In this document: in pieces, positions 1 through 6,079 of the stretch
Position numbering within the stretch: position 1 is the first letter of the stretch
Layout: the number at the start of each line of letters is the position of its first letter
Assembly (NCBI GenBank): GCA_003455235.1
Contig: DMRT01000330.1
Location: 1-10,137 of the forward strand
Reading direction: 5' to 3'
From: Chitinophagaceae bacterium
GTDB lineage: Bacteria; Bacteroidota; Bacteroidia; Chitinophagales; Chitinophagaceae
DNA: 10,137 bases
Made by a program: the position numbers and the translations under genes
The notes under the pieces: model-generated
What the model was told of the DNA's origin: nothing
Databases searched by the model: none
The model's input: only the letters and a program-made list of their open reading frames with translations

Positions 1-1764
1 AGGGGTTATACCGCCTGGGATCCATCTTCACCTGCCTTTATCATGGAGATCGGCGAAGGCAAAACACTTTGCATTCCCACCATCTTTGTTTCTTATACCG
101 GGGAATCACTGGATACCAAAACACCATTGCTGAAAGCAATCGTGGCGCTGGATAAAGCAGCCACCGATGTTTGCCAGTATTTTGACAAGAATGTTACCCG
201 TGTTACCGCCACCCTCGGCTGTGAACAGGAATACTTCCTCATTGATGCCGGTTTGGCCAATACACGCCCGGATATTGTATTAACCGGCCGCACCGTATTT
301 GGTCATGCACCTGGTAAAGGCCAGCAGCTGGAAGACCATTATTTCGGTGCTATTCCGGAAAGAGTGTACGCATTCATGCGTGACTTTGAACAAGAGAGCT
401 ATAAACTCGGCATCCCCATCCGTACCCGTCATAATGAAGTGGCACCTGCCCAGTTCGAGTGTGCACCCATCTTTGAAGAAATCAACCTCGCCGTTGACCA
501 CAACACGTTGCTTATGGACATCATGGAACGGGTGGCCAAGCGTCATGGGTTGAAATGTTTGCTGCACGAAAAACCATTCGCCGGCATCAACGGCAGTGGT
601 AAGCATAATAACTGGAGTATGGCAACCGACACCGGTGTGAATTTGTTAGCACCGGGTAAAACGCCAAAGACCAACCTGATGTTCCTGGCTTTCTTTGTAA
701 ACACGATTAAAGCCGTTCATGATTATGCCGACCTGATGAGGGCTTCCATTGCCAGCGCAGGAAACGATCACCGCCTGGGTGCCAATGAAGCGCCCCCGGC
801 CATCATTTCCATCTTCATCGGAAAATACTTGTCGCAGGTACTGGGACAGGTGGAGAGCCGTGTTTCAGGCAAGTTCGATGAACAGGATGAAGCCATGCTG
901 AAACTGGATATTCACAAAAGCATCCCTGAACTGATGCTGGACAATACCGACCGCAACCGTACATCTCCGTTTGCCTTCACCGGTAACAAATTCGAATTCC
1001 GTGCGGTGGGTTCTTCTGCCAACTGCGCCATTTCGATGACAACACTGAACACCATCATGGCCGAAACACTGAAGACCTTCAAATCAGATGTGGATGCACT
1101 GATCGAGAAAGGAGAGAAGAAAGAAGTGGCCATCATGCAGGTGATCCAGAAATACATCGTGGAAAGCAAATCAGTTCTGTTTGAAGGCGACGGCTATAGC
1201 GAAGAATGGGAAAAAGAAGCAGCCAAACGCGGACTGGCGAACGTAAAAACCACGCCGCCTGCACTGGATGCTTTCGTTACCAAGAAAGCAAAAGCGCTTT
1301 TTGAAAGTAACGAAATCTATAACCATGCAGAACTGGAAGCCCGTCACGAGATCATGCTGGAATCATACATCAAGAAAGTACAGATTGAAGCAAGGGTAAT
1401 GGGCGACCTGGCCACCACCTTCATCCTGCCATCAGCCGTTAAATACCAAAACGTGCTGATTAAGAACATCCGGGGACTGAAAGAAGCCGGGTTGGGCGAA
1501 AAAACATATGCCAACCAACTGCAGGTACTGGAAGCCATCAGCACCCACATCAACGAGATAAGTGACAACGTGGAAAAGATGATTGAAGAAAGAAAGAAGG
1601 CCAACGACCTCGCTGATACCCGGGCAAAAGCTGTTGCCTACTGCGATAACGTGAAAGGAAAATACTTTGATGTGATCCGCAACCACGTGGACAAACTGGA
1701 GCTGCTGGTGGACGATGCGTTCTGGCTGCTGCCTAAGTACAGGGAGCTGCTGTTCTTAAGATAA
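1..1764 (+). CDS. glnN: Glutamine synthetase type III, 3' part (5' end outside window)
   Basis: The enzyme makes glutamine from glutamate, ammonia and ATP in the cytoplasm and is the main ammonia-assimilation step. The frame is open from base 1 (it begins RGYTAWDPSSPAF), so the first Met at 43 is internal and the gene is cut by the window edge. 587 residues are visible; type III enzymes are usually about 720-730, so roughly 140 N-terminal residues are missing. In partial numbering, the catalytic half is seen as CEQEYFLID (74-82), NEVAPAQFE (145-153), the ATP/glutamate-site block KPFAGINGSGKHNNWS (191-206) and NRTSPFAFTGNKFEFR (319-334). A long charged helical C-terminal region typical of type III follows, ending KYRELLFLR. 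This fold is distinct from GlnA type I, and Bacteroidota commonly carry it. A terminator hairpin lies about 90 bases downstream. Nothing looks broken. Family assignment is very secure. Confidence 0.97.
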   Translation, partial: RGYTAWDPSSPAFIMEIGEGKTLCIPTIFVSYTGESLDTKTPLLKAIVALDKAATDVCQYFDKNVTRVTATLGCEQEYFLIDAGLANTRPDIVLTGRTVFGHAPGKGQQLEDHYFGAIPERVYAFMRDFEQESYKLGIPIRTRHNEVAPAQFECAPIFEEINLAVDHNTLLMDIMERVAKRHGLKCLLHEKPFAGINGSGKHNNWSMATDTGVNLLAPGKTPKTNLMFLAFFVNTIKAVHDYADLMRASIASAGNDHRLGANEAPPAIISIFIGKYLSQVLGQVESRVSGKFDEQDEAMLKLDIHKSIPELMLDNTDRNRTSPFAFTGNKFEFRAVGSSANCAISMTTLNTIMAETLKTFKSDVDALIEKGEKKEVAIMQVIQKYIVESKSVLFEGDGYSEEWEKEAAKRGLANVKTTPPALDAFVTKKAKALFESNEIYNHAELEARHEIMLESYIKKVQIEARVMGDLATTFILPSAVKYQNVLIKNIRGLKEAGLGEKTYANQLQVLEAISTHINEISDNVEKMIEERKKANDLADTRAKAVAYCDNVKGKYFDVIRNHVDKLELLVDDAFWLLPKYRELLFLR

Positions 1765-1770
1765 CTGAAC

Positions 1771-1826
1771 GTTTAGAAAGTTTAGAGGTTTAGATGGATG
1801 TAAGCTAAACATCTAAACTTCTAAAC
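1771..1826. repeat. GTTTAGA-type repeat forming a 17-bp imperfect hairpin
   Basis: Three GTTTAGA-like units follow one another at 1771-1795. The arm at 1780-1796 (GTTTAGAGGTTTAGATG) pairs with 1810-1826 (CATCTAAACTTCTAAAC) with a single G-T wobble, leaving a 13-base loop. It sits directly after the glnN stop and ahead of the GC-rich terminator. It could be a dispersed intergenic repeat or a 3'-end stabilising stem-loop; the sequence alone does not decide. Confidence 0.6.
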
Positions 1827-1855
1827 CAATTAACGAATTACCATATTGAAAAACT

Positions 1856-1885
1856 AACCGGATCACGCAGTGGGCCGGTTTTTTT
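1856..1885 (+). terminator. Intrinsic terminator of glnN
   Basis: AACCGG at 1856-1861 pairs with CCGGTT at 1875-1880. CAC (1864-1866) and GTG (1870-1872) close an inner tri-loop, and a run of T follows at 1879-1885. The compact GC-rich stem plus U-tract in plus orientation after glnN is a classic rho-independent terminator. Confidence 0.85.
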
Positions 1886-1945
1886 GTGCAAAAGAAAAAG
1901 GAGTACCGTTTAAACTTTTTCGCTGCTTGTCTATCTATATTCCAG

Positions 1946-1953
1946 AAAATTTG
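1946..1953 (+). promoter_or_regulatory. Candidate Bacteroidota -7 box for the 1958 gene
   Basis: AAAATTTG matches the Bacteroidota -7 consensus TAnnTTTG at 7 of 8 weighted positions (first T missing) and ends 4 bases before the ATG at 1958. CTTG at 1926-1929, 16 bases upstream, is a weak -33 TTTG candidate. If used, the transcript would have almost no leader. Confidence 0.4.
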
Positions 1954-1957
1954 CAGC

Positions 1958-2338
1958 ATGAAGATCCCTGTTTTTCTTATCCTGTTCGGCTTATGGCTGT
2001 TGCCTGTGCAGGCACAGGTTCCCCGGGTGATTGATTCAAAAAAATCAGTTACTGAAAAACTTTCCGGGCGAACGCCAAAAATGAACCGCCGCGAAGTTTG
2101 GCATAAACTCAATCTCTCCCGTGTACAGCAACGGCAACTGAAACAGATGCGCACCGAAAACAAAGCAAGGCGGGAGACCATTGAAAACGATCCCGGCCTG
2201 GATGGGGAACAGAAGAAACTGCAATTGGCGGGATTGAAGCAGGAGCAGGTAAAAAAGCTGCAGGAAATATTAACTCCCGGGCAGTTTGCCGAACTCAAAC
2301 GGCTAATGGCCGAAAGCAGGAGTAAGGAAGGTAATTGA
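1958..2338 (+). CDS. Small secreted Spy/LTXXQ-like protein, function unknown
   Basis: A 126-residue protein. The ATG at 1958 is preferred over the in-frame GTG at 1886 because it starts a clean signal peptide (MKIPVFLILFGLWLLPVQAQ; cleavage likely after AQA or nearby), and because the GTG lies inside the T-tract of the glnN terminator. After the signal come basic and polar residues and then two amphipathic helical stretches around LNLSRVQQRQLKQM (about 51-64) and VKKLQEILTPGQFAELKRL (about 98-116). LTPGQ resembles the LTxxQ repeat of periplasmic Spy/CpxP-type chaperone and stress proteins, and a LTxEQ/LTpeQ helix is common in small Bacteroidota secreted proteins. It is probably periplasmic and rich in Arg, Lys, Gln and Glu with no cysteine in the mature part. 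It stands alone between terminators. The Spy-like assignment is inferred from motif and length only; it could be an unrelated helical secreted protein. Confidence 0.7.
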   Translation: MKIPVFLILFGLWLLPVQAQVPRVIDSKKSVTEKLSGRTPKMNRREVWHKLNLSRVQQRQLKQMRTENKARRETIENDPGLDGEQKKLQLAGLKQEQVKKLQEILTPGQFAELKRLMAESRSKEGN

Positions 2339-2375
2339 ATAATCTGCATTCATCAATATCTGTAAGGTTGAGCTA

Positions 2376-2410
2376 AGAGAGCCGTTCCGTTTTGGGCGGC
2401 TTCTCTGTTT
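2376..2410 (+). terminator. Probable terminator of the small secreted protein gene
   Basis: AGAGAGCCG at 2376-2384 pairs with CGGCTTCTCT at 2397-2406, with one bulged T. Additional wobble pairs lie inside the stem, and a short CTGTTT tail follows. It starts 37 bases after the stop at 2338. The U-tract is weak, so efficiency is uncertain. Confidence 0.5.
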
Positions 2411-2456
2411 ATGGGAGCCTTGCCACCTGTTTTTGTAAATAGATTTACCAATGCCT

Positions 2457-2478
2457 TTGTTGGTCGCCTGACCAACAA
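2457..2478. promoter_or_regulatory. Perfect 9-bp palindrome, candidate operator of the dehydrogenase gene
   Basis: TTGTTGGTC (2457-2465), GCCT, GACCAACAA (2470-2478) is an uninterrupted 9-bp inverted repeat. It ends 15 bases before the TAnnTTTG box and would cover the -33 region of that promoter. The TGGTC...GACCA half-sites have the look of a dimeric repressor site (GntR-type operators often contain GGT/ACC halves), but no matching regulator is in the window. With no T-tract it is unlikely to be a terminator. Confidence 0.5.
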
Positions 2479-2493
2479 CATCCTTCTTTACCC

Positions 2494-2501
2494 TATTTTT
2501 G
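2494..2501 (+). promoter_or_regulatory. -7 promoter element of the dehydrogenase gene
   Basis: TATTTTTG matches the Bacteroidota -7 consensus TAnnTTTG exactly and ends 4 bases before the ATG at 2506. Transcription would begin at or next to the start codon, giving a leaderless or near-leaderless mRNA. No convincing -33 TTTG is found at the usual spacing. Confidence 0.6.
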
Positions 2502-2505
2502 TTCA

Positions 2506-3588
2506 ATGAGTACAACTTTCTCTTACCAGCAGTTATTCAGTTTCTCAAAGAATATATTTATAAAGATCGGATGCAGTGAAGCCGATGCAGATACAGCTGC
2601 CAGATCATTATTATCGGCTGATCTGAGAGGGGTGGACAGTCATGGTGTTGCAAGATTAAGTGGTTATATACGCCTGTGGGAAGTGGAAAGAGTAAATGCA
2701 AAACCAGCTATCCGCATTGTTCATGAATCACCTTCAACGGCGGTAGTGGATGGCGACAGGGGACTGGGTTTGGTGGTTGCTCCCTTTGCCATGCAGGTTG
2801 CGATTAATAAAGCAAAGCAGGCCGGAACAGGCTGGGTGAGTGTGAAGAACAGCAATCATTTCGGCATAGCCGGTCACCACGCTATGATGGCACTGGAAAA
2901 TGATATGATCGGTATGGCCATGACAAATGCATCGGCATTGGTGGCCCCTACCTTCTCTAAAGAACGAATGCTGGGAACAAATCCCATTGCGGTAGCCATA
3001 CCCGCCGGTGATCAACCATCCTTTGTAGCCGACTTTGCCACCACTACTGCGGCGAATGGGAAACTGGAAATCTTGCAACGGAAAAATCAACCCATGCCCC
3101 TTGGTTGGGCGCTTAATAAAGAAGGAGAATCATCCACAGATCCTTCGGCCATAAAAAACGGCGGATTATTATTACCGCTTGGCGGCGATAAAGAGCATGG
3201 CAGTCATAAGGGCTATGCGCTCGGCGCCATTGCCGATATCTTCTCGGGTATATTAAGTGGTGCCAATTACGGCCCCTGGGTTCCACCATTCCCGGCTTAC
3301 CTGCCCATGCCGGCCGACATGCCCGGTGAAGGCATCGGTCATTTCTTTGGCGCCATGCGCATTGATGCTTTCCGGACATCTGCTGAATTCAAGGATCACA
3401 TGGATAAATGGATTAGCCGTTTTCGTTCGGCGCAAACGATCCCGGGACAGGAAAAAGTACTCATCCCTGGTGATCCGGAACGGGAGATGGAAGCTGAGAG
3501 AATTCAGAATGGCATTTTGCTACTTTCGCCAGTAGTAGACGATTTAAAAGGGCTCGCAACAAAGTTCAATATTGAATTCCCATGTTAA
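2506..3588 (+). CDS. Malate/lactate/ureidoglycolate dehydrogenase family oxidoreductase (Ldh_2)
   Basis: A 360-residue cytoplasmic NAD(P)-dependent 2-hydroxyacid dehydrogenase of the Ldh_2 family (YlbC/AllD/ComC/sulfolactate dehydrogenase type), which is unrelated to classical Rossmann MDH/LDH. Visible signatures in order are RGVDSHGVAR (41-50, with the catalytic-region His46), SVKNSNHFG (112-120, active-site His118), MLGTNPIAVAIP (155-166, nucleotide and substrate pocket), DFATTTAANGK (176-186) and GSHKGYALGAIADIFSGILSGA (232-253). Length and end (KFNIEFPC) are normal for the family. The exact substrate (malate, lactate, ureidoglycolate, sulfolactate or other 2-hydroxyacids) cannot be read from sequence. 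It is monocistronic, with its own promoter and operator candidate. Its stop overlaps the convergent stop of the XRE gene by four bases (TTAA, 3585-3588), which marks the edge of the AT-rich islet. Confidence 0.93.
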   Translation: MSTTFSYQQLFSFSKNIFIKIGCSEADADTAARSLLSADLRGVDSHGVARLSGYIRLWEVERVNAKPAIRIVHESPSTAVVDGDRGLGLVVAPFAMQVAINKAKQAGTGWVSVKNSNHFGIAGHHAMMALENDMIGMAMTNASALVAPTFSKERMLGTNPIAVAIPAGDQPSFVADFATTTAANGKLEILQRKNQPMPLGWALNKEGESSTDPSAIKNGGLLLPLGGDKEHGSHKGYALGAIADIFSGILSGANYGPWVPPFPAYLPMPADMPGEGIGHFFGAMRIDAFRTSAEFKDHMDKWISRFRSAQTIPGQEKVLIPGDPEREMEAERIQNGILLLSPVVDDLKGLATKFNIEFPC

Positions 3589-3809
3589 AAACCAAATAAT
3601 TCTTTTGGGTCTATTTGTAGCGTTTCGGCTATGATTTTTATTGATAGAATGCCAGTATTAATTTCTCCTCTTTCAATCCTTCCAAGTTGCCTTAACTCTA
3701 TTTCTGCTTCATAAGCCAATCTTTCTTGAGAAAAACCAAGCCGTTTTCGGGTCATTTTAAGATGATTCCCAAAGGCTTTTAAATATTCCTTTTCGTCTTG
3801 TTTTTTCAC
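3585..3809 (-). CDS. Small XRE-family helix-turn-helix regulator
   Basis: 74 residues, essentially one HTH_3/Cro-CI domain. KAFGNHLKMTRKRLGFSQ forms helix 1 and the start of helix 2, SQERLAYEAEIELRQLGRIERG (about 27-48) is the DNA-reading HTH, and NTGILSIKIIAETLQIDPKELF is the usual C-terminal end of the domain. The start is a GTG at 3809-3807; no ATG lies nearer, and the internal Met19 would remove helix 1. A 7-of-8 match to TAnnTTTG (TTTATTTG on the minus strand, 3821-3828) lies 11 bases upstream. It is AT-rich like the genes to its right and unlike the dehydrogenase on its left, so it belongs with the islet. It is divergent from the cysteine-rich lipoprotein gene, across a spacer with an inverted repeat, which suggests local regulation. 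That role is inference. Confidence 0.88.
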   Translation of the reverse strand: MKKQDEKEYLKAFGNHLKMTRKRLGFSQERLAYEAEIELRQLGRIERGEINTGILSIKIIAETLQIDPKELFGF

Positions 3810-3820
3810 TAAACAAGACT

Positions 3821-3828
3821 CAAATAAA
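3821..3828 (-). promoter_or_regulatory. Candidate -7 box of the XRE gene
   Basis: On the minus strand this reads TTTATTTG, one mismatch from TAnnTTTG, 11 bases ahead of the GTG start. In AT-rich DNA such matches arise easily, so confidence is low. Confidence 0.3.
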
Positions 3829-3845
3829 AAAGGAGAATAAATTAG

Positions 3846-3889
3846 GTCATATAAGTCCTATTTAATAAATTTATATATGATTATATGAC
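3846..3889. promoter_or_regulatory. 9-bp inverted repeat in the divergent XRE/lipoprotein spacer
   Basis: GTCATATAA at 3846-3854 and TTATATGAC at 3881-3889 are perfect reverse complements separated by 26 bases. The spacer 3810-4032 contains no gene. It also holds CCTTTAAGG (3892-3900) and the palindrome CCTTAAGG (3954-3961), two similar short sites. Any of these could be an operator for the XRE protein. No exact TAnnTTTG box precedes the 4033 gene. AT-rich DNA makes chance repeats more likely. Confidence 0.35.
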
Positions 3890-4032
3890 TCCCTTTAAGG
3901 AAATATTAGCTGCTTTTACTGACCTAAGTCCACCAAAGAGATATGATGGTTTACCTTAAGGCATTACTACTGTGTAATAGCTATATACTGCAAAGATTAA
4001 TATAATATTAATTACTCATTAAAAAATGCAAA

Positions 4033-4632
4033 ATGAAAAAGCTATCAATTATCGTGTTTTTATTTGTTATAGGTTGTAGTAAACAAACACCTGATATGAT
4101 CCCCGCAAGTGAAGAACCCGGCAAAGTAATTAGTGATTTTAAGCTGCTAAGTAGCTTCGGGGATAAGAGATTGGCATATAATTTACTGACGAGTGATGAA
4201 AAATATTTTATCTGGAAAGAACATATTATTGGTGTTACGAATCGAGGTAATTTCACCGCTAAGCAAAAAAGCATTCTTGAAACCATACTTGGAAAATTGT
4301 CAGCTGAAGTATTTAAGCCTGGAACCAAGGAAAATGTGGAAATGGTAAATACTTTTACAAATTCTCCTTTAAAGAAACAAATGCACGAGTATTTTACCAT
4401 AAATGAAAGAACCTTGCTCTTTTCTGGAAAAGGAATATTCGGTGAAGAAGGAAATAATTATGTGCCTGAGGAACCAGCTCCTTGTTTGTGTAACCCCGAT
4501 CATAACGGCATTTTTTTAAATGATTGCCCTGAAGCGATGCCTACATGTGACAATAATTTAAGTAATTGTACTGCTCAAACCTATGAGTGCGGAGCCTTTA
4601 ATCTATACACATGTAATCGCGGGTGTAGATAA
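4033..4632 (+). CDS. Cysteine-rich lipoprotein resembling bacteriocin fulvocin C-related proteins
   Basis: A 199-residue lipoprotein. MKKLSIIVFLFVIGC is a type II signal with lipobox FVIGC, lipidated Cys15. Residues 16-150 contain no cysteine: a polar, Lys/Glu-rich pro-region with LLTSDEKYFIWKEHI and an acidic end EEPAP. The last 49 residues contain eight cysteines (151, 153, 165, 172, 179, 186, 194, 198) spaced C-x-C-x11-C-x6-C-x6-C-x6-C-x7-C-x3-C, ending CNRGCR. As I recall it, fulvocin C of Myxococcus fulvus is a ~45-residue peptide with eight cysteines in a similar order (CxC first, a CP pair third), and databases use the name 'bacteriocin fulvocin C-related protein' for Bacteroidota proteins of this design. 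Four disulfides are likely outside the cytoplasm. An upstream ATG at 4026 is out of frame and stops soon. It is first of a plus-strand group with a membrane thioredoxin and a DUF1573 lipoprotein. Toxin, signal or envelope function is unproven. Confidence 0.75.
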   Translation: MKKLSIIVFLFVIGCSKQTPDMIPASEEPGKVISDFKLLSSFGDKRLAYNLLTSDEKYFIWKEHIIGVTNRGNFTAKQKSILETILGKLSAEVFKPGTKENVEMVNTFTNSPLKKQMHEYFTINERTLLFSGKGIFGEEGNNYVPEEPAPCLCNPDHNGIFLNDCPEAMPTCDNNLSNCTAQTYECGAFNLYTCNRGCR

Positions 4633-4640
4633 TTTTACTC

Positions 4641-4695
4641 ACTACGTATCAGGTTAACAACATACTTGTGATTAACCTGATACGTAGTTATTTTC
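4641..4695 (+). terminator. Perfect 17-bp hairpin between precursor and thioredoxin genes (terminator or attenuator)
   Basis: ACTACGTATCAGGTTAA (4641-4657) and TTAACCTGATACGTAGT (4672-4688) are exact reverse complements around a 14-base loop, beginning 8 bases after the lipoprotein stop. The tail TATTTTC is only moderately U-rich. It probably ends or weakens transcription after the precursor gene, or protects the 3' end of its mRNA, while letting some read-through reach the genes at 4720 and 5646. Confidence 0.7.
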
Positions 4696-4719
4696 GGGGG
4701 CCTAAAATTTAATTTAAAC

Positions 4720-5649
4720 TTGTCGATAAATAGTACAAATAGTATTCGGAAAATTTTTAGATTTATTGTTCTGTTATTCTGCTCTGTTAGCTTTATGGCC
4801 GCTATTGTTACTTTTATGAATAACAGTCGGATTCACTCGTATTCTTCAAGATATCTAACAGGATATTTCTCCTATTTTGGTTTTACAATTTTTCTATACT
4901 ATTCGGATCTTGTATCGGTAAAATATAAGAAGATTGCTTTGGCGATAATTATTTTTATGCCTTATTTAATGTTGTCTATGTATGCGATCTTTTATATCCC
5001 TTTTTTGCATTTTCCATATAATTACCCATTCACAACTTTGCTGGTAGCTTTGGCAATAGTTAACGCATTTTGGATAATCGAAAAGAAATATACTTTTTTC
5101 TCTGTAACTTTTCTTATTGGTATTGTTTTTTCTATTTATACTGCTTTATGGGTTGTTCCTACTTTTTTACTGCGTAGGGGCGAGAAGATCGCGGCCCATT
5201 CAAATATATCAGGCCTTTCAGGTATTTTAGTCGATACAGCTGGTGCGAACATGGGTGATGTTTTTTATACGAATAAGGTTGTTCTTCTAGATTTCTGGTT
5301 TAGAGGTTGTAAGCCTTGTTATGATAAGATGCCCGTTTTGAAAAAAATAGCTGATGTGTATGGGGGCAATAACAATGTTGCAATTCTGGCCGTGAATATT
5401 GGTGTGGGAGATAGTTTTGAAGAGTTTAGAAACGAGATTAGGATTAGTAAATTTGGGGTTCAGCAATATTATTTGAAAGATACTTCCTTGTTAAGAAAGC
5501 TTAGATTCGATGGTTATCCTTCGGAAATAATACTTGATAGAAAGGGGCAAGTTATTAGAAGTCACTCTGGGTTTGACAAATCTATTGAAAATGTATATTT
5601 TAAGTCTAGGTTAAATGTCATAGACTCTTTATTAAATGTTGAAAAATGA
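4720..5649 (+). CDS. Five-TM membrane protein with C-terminal periplasmic thioredoxin (TlpA-like) domain
   Basis: 309 residues. The first 150 form about five hydrophobic helices (roughly 14-34, 47-64, 71-92, 103-121, 124-148). Basic loops VKYKK (67-71) and EKK (121-123) fall on the cytoplasmic side, which places the C-terminal domain in the periplasm. Residues ~165-309 are a TlpA/ResA/AhpC-TSA-like thioredoxin fold: VVLLDFWFRGCKPC with the redox pair Cys197/Cys200, KMPVLKKIADVYG, a beta strand AILAVNIG, and GYPSEIILDRKGQVI with cis-Pro267. The fusion resembles membrane-anchored thiol-disulfide proteins of Bacteroidota peptide and lipoprotein loci. It likely makes, reduces or shuffles disulfides of an extracytoplasmic partner; the eight-cysteine protein upstream is the obvious candidate. 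The start appears to be TTG (4720): the frame is open only back to 4681 and holds no upstream ATG or GTG, and the next Met (26) would cut through TM1. Its stop overlaps the next start as ATGA. Confidence 0.82.
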   Translation: MSINSTNSIRKIFRFIVLLFCSVSFMAAIVTFMNNSRIHSYSSRYLTGYFSYFGFTIFLYYSDLVSVKYKKIALAIIIFMPYLMLSMYAIFYIPFLHFPYNYPFTTLLVALAIVNAFWIIEKKYTFFSVTFLIGIVFSIYTALWVVPTFLLRRGEKIAAHSNISGLSGILVDTAGANMGDVFYTNKVVLLDFWFRGCKPCYDKMPVLKKIADVYGGNNNVAILAVNIGVGDSFEEFRNEIRISKFGVQQYYLKDTSLLRKLRFDGYPSEIILDRKGQVIRSHSGFDKSIENVYFKSRLNVIDSLLNVEK

Positions 5650-6020
5650 GAAAAATACTGGTAATACTAATAATGAGCTTAGTTGGCTGCAGAAACGTAC
5701 AAAGGCCAGTGCTTGAAGTGGATAATCCCAACTATAAATTTGATACATGTTTGAGTCATGAAAAAATTAGTCATGTTTTTAGCTTGAAAAATATTGGTAA
5801 TGCAGATCTTGTTATTTCAAAGATTCATAGTACATGCAATTGTACTGTAGCTTTTGCTGATAGTATCATTTTGCGGCCTTCCGAGAAAACCGATCTAAAA
5901 GTAGAATATAATCCTGCTTTTTTCGGAGATACGGGAACTGTTTTACAAAAAATTGTTTTAAGAAATAACTCTGATAGTAGTATTATTTTTCTAACTCTTT
6001 CCGGCTATGTTCGTAAATAA
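5646..6020 (+). CDS. DUF1573 domain lipoprotein
   Basis: 124 residues. MRKILVILIMSLVGC is a lipoprotein signal with Cys15 as the lipid site. The mature part is one DUF1573 immunoglobulin-like (ASH/PapD-like) domain: ISHVFSLKNIGNADLVISKIHSTCNCTVA (41-69), with the family's CxC-type pair Cys64/Cys66, then IILRPSEKTDLKVEYNP (74-90) and a closing IIFLTLSGYV. An extra Cys35 precedes the domain. Members are periplasmic or surface proteins of unknown function, very common in Bacteroidota and often next to thioredoxin-like and peptide-export genes. It overlaps the thioredoxin gene by ATGA, which implies translational coupling and a shared job, possibly as a redox partner or as a binding scaffold. It is the last gene of the plus-strand group; a 59-base convergent gap follows. 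Confidence 0.85.
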   Translation: MRKILVILIMSLVGCRNVQRPVLEVDNPNYKFDTCLSHEKISHVFSLKNIGNADLVISKIHSTCNCTVAFADSIILRPSEKTDLKVEYNPAFFGDTGTVLQKIVLRNNSDSSIIFLTLSGYVRK

Positions 6021-6079
6021 TCTAAGCTTTGCGATGGGCCTATACGAGCAAAATTTGTAATGTTAATTGCAAGAAAATA

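Noticed and set aside
1813..2349. 178-residue minus-strand open frame, longer than the plus-strand gene it covers
   Set aside because: It runs through the glnN terminator and has no family motif. The plus frame has a signal peptide, an LTxxQ-like motif and a promoter box.
4008..4400. 130-residue minus-strand open frame opposite the cysteine-rich lipoprotein gene
   Set aside because: The plus frame has a lipobox and a patterned eight-Cys tail. The minus frame has neither motif nor promoter and is a shadow.
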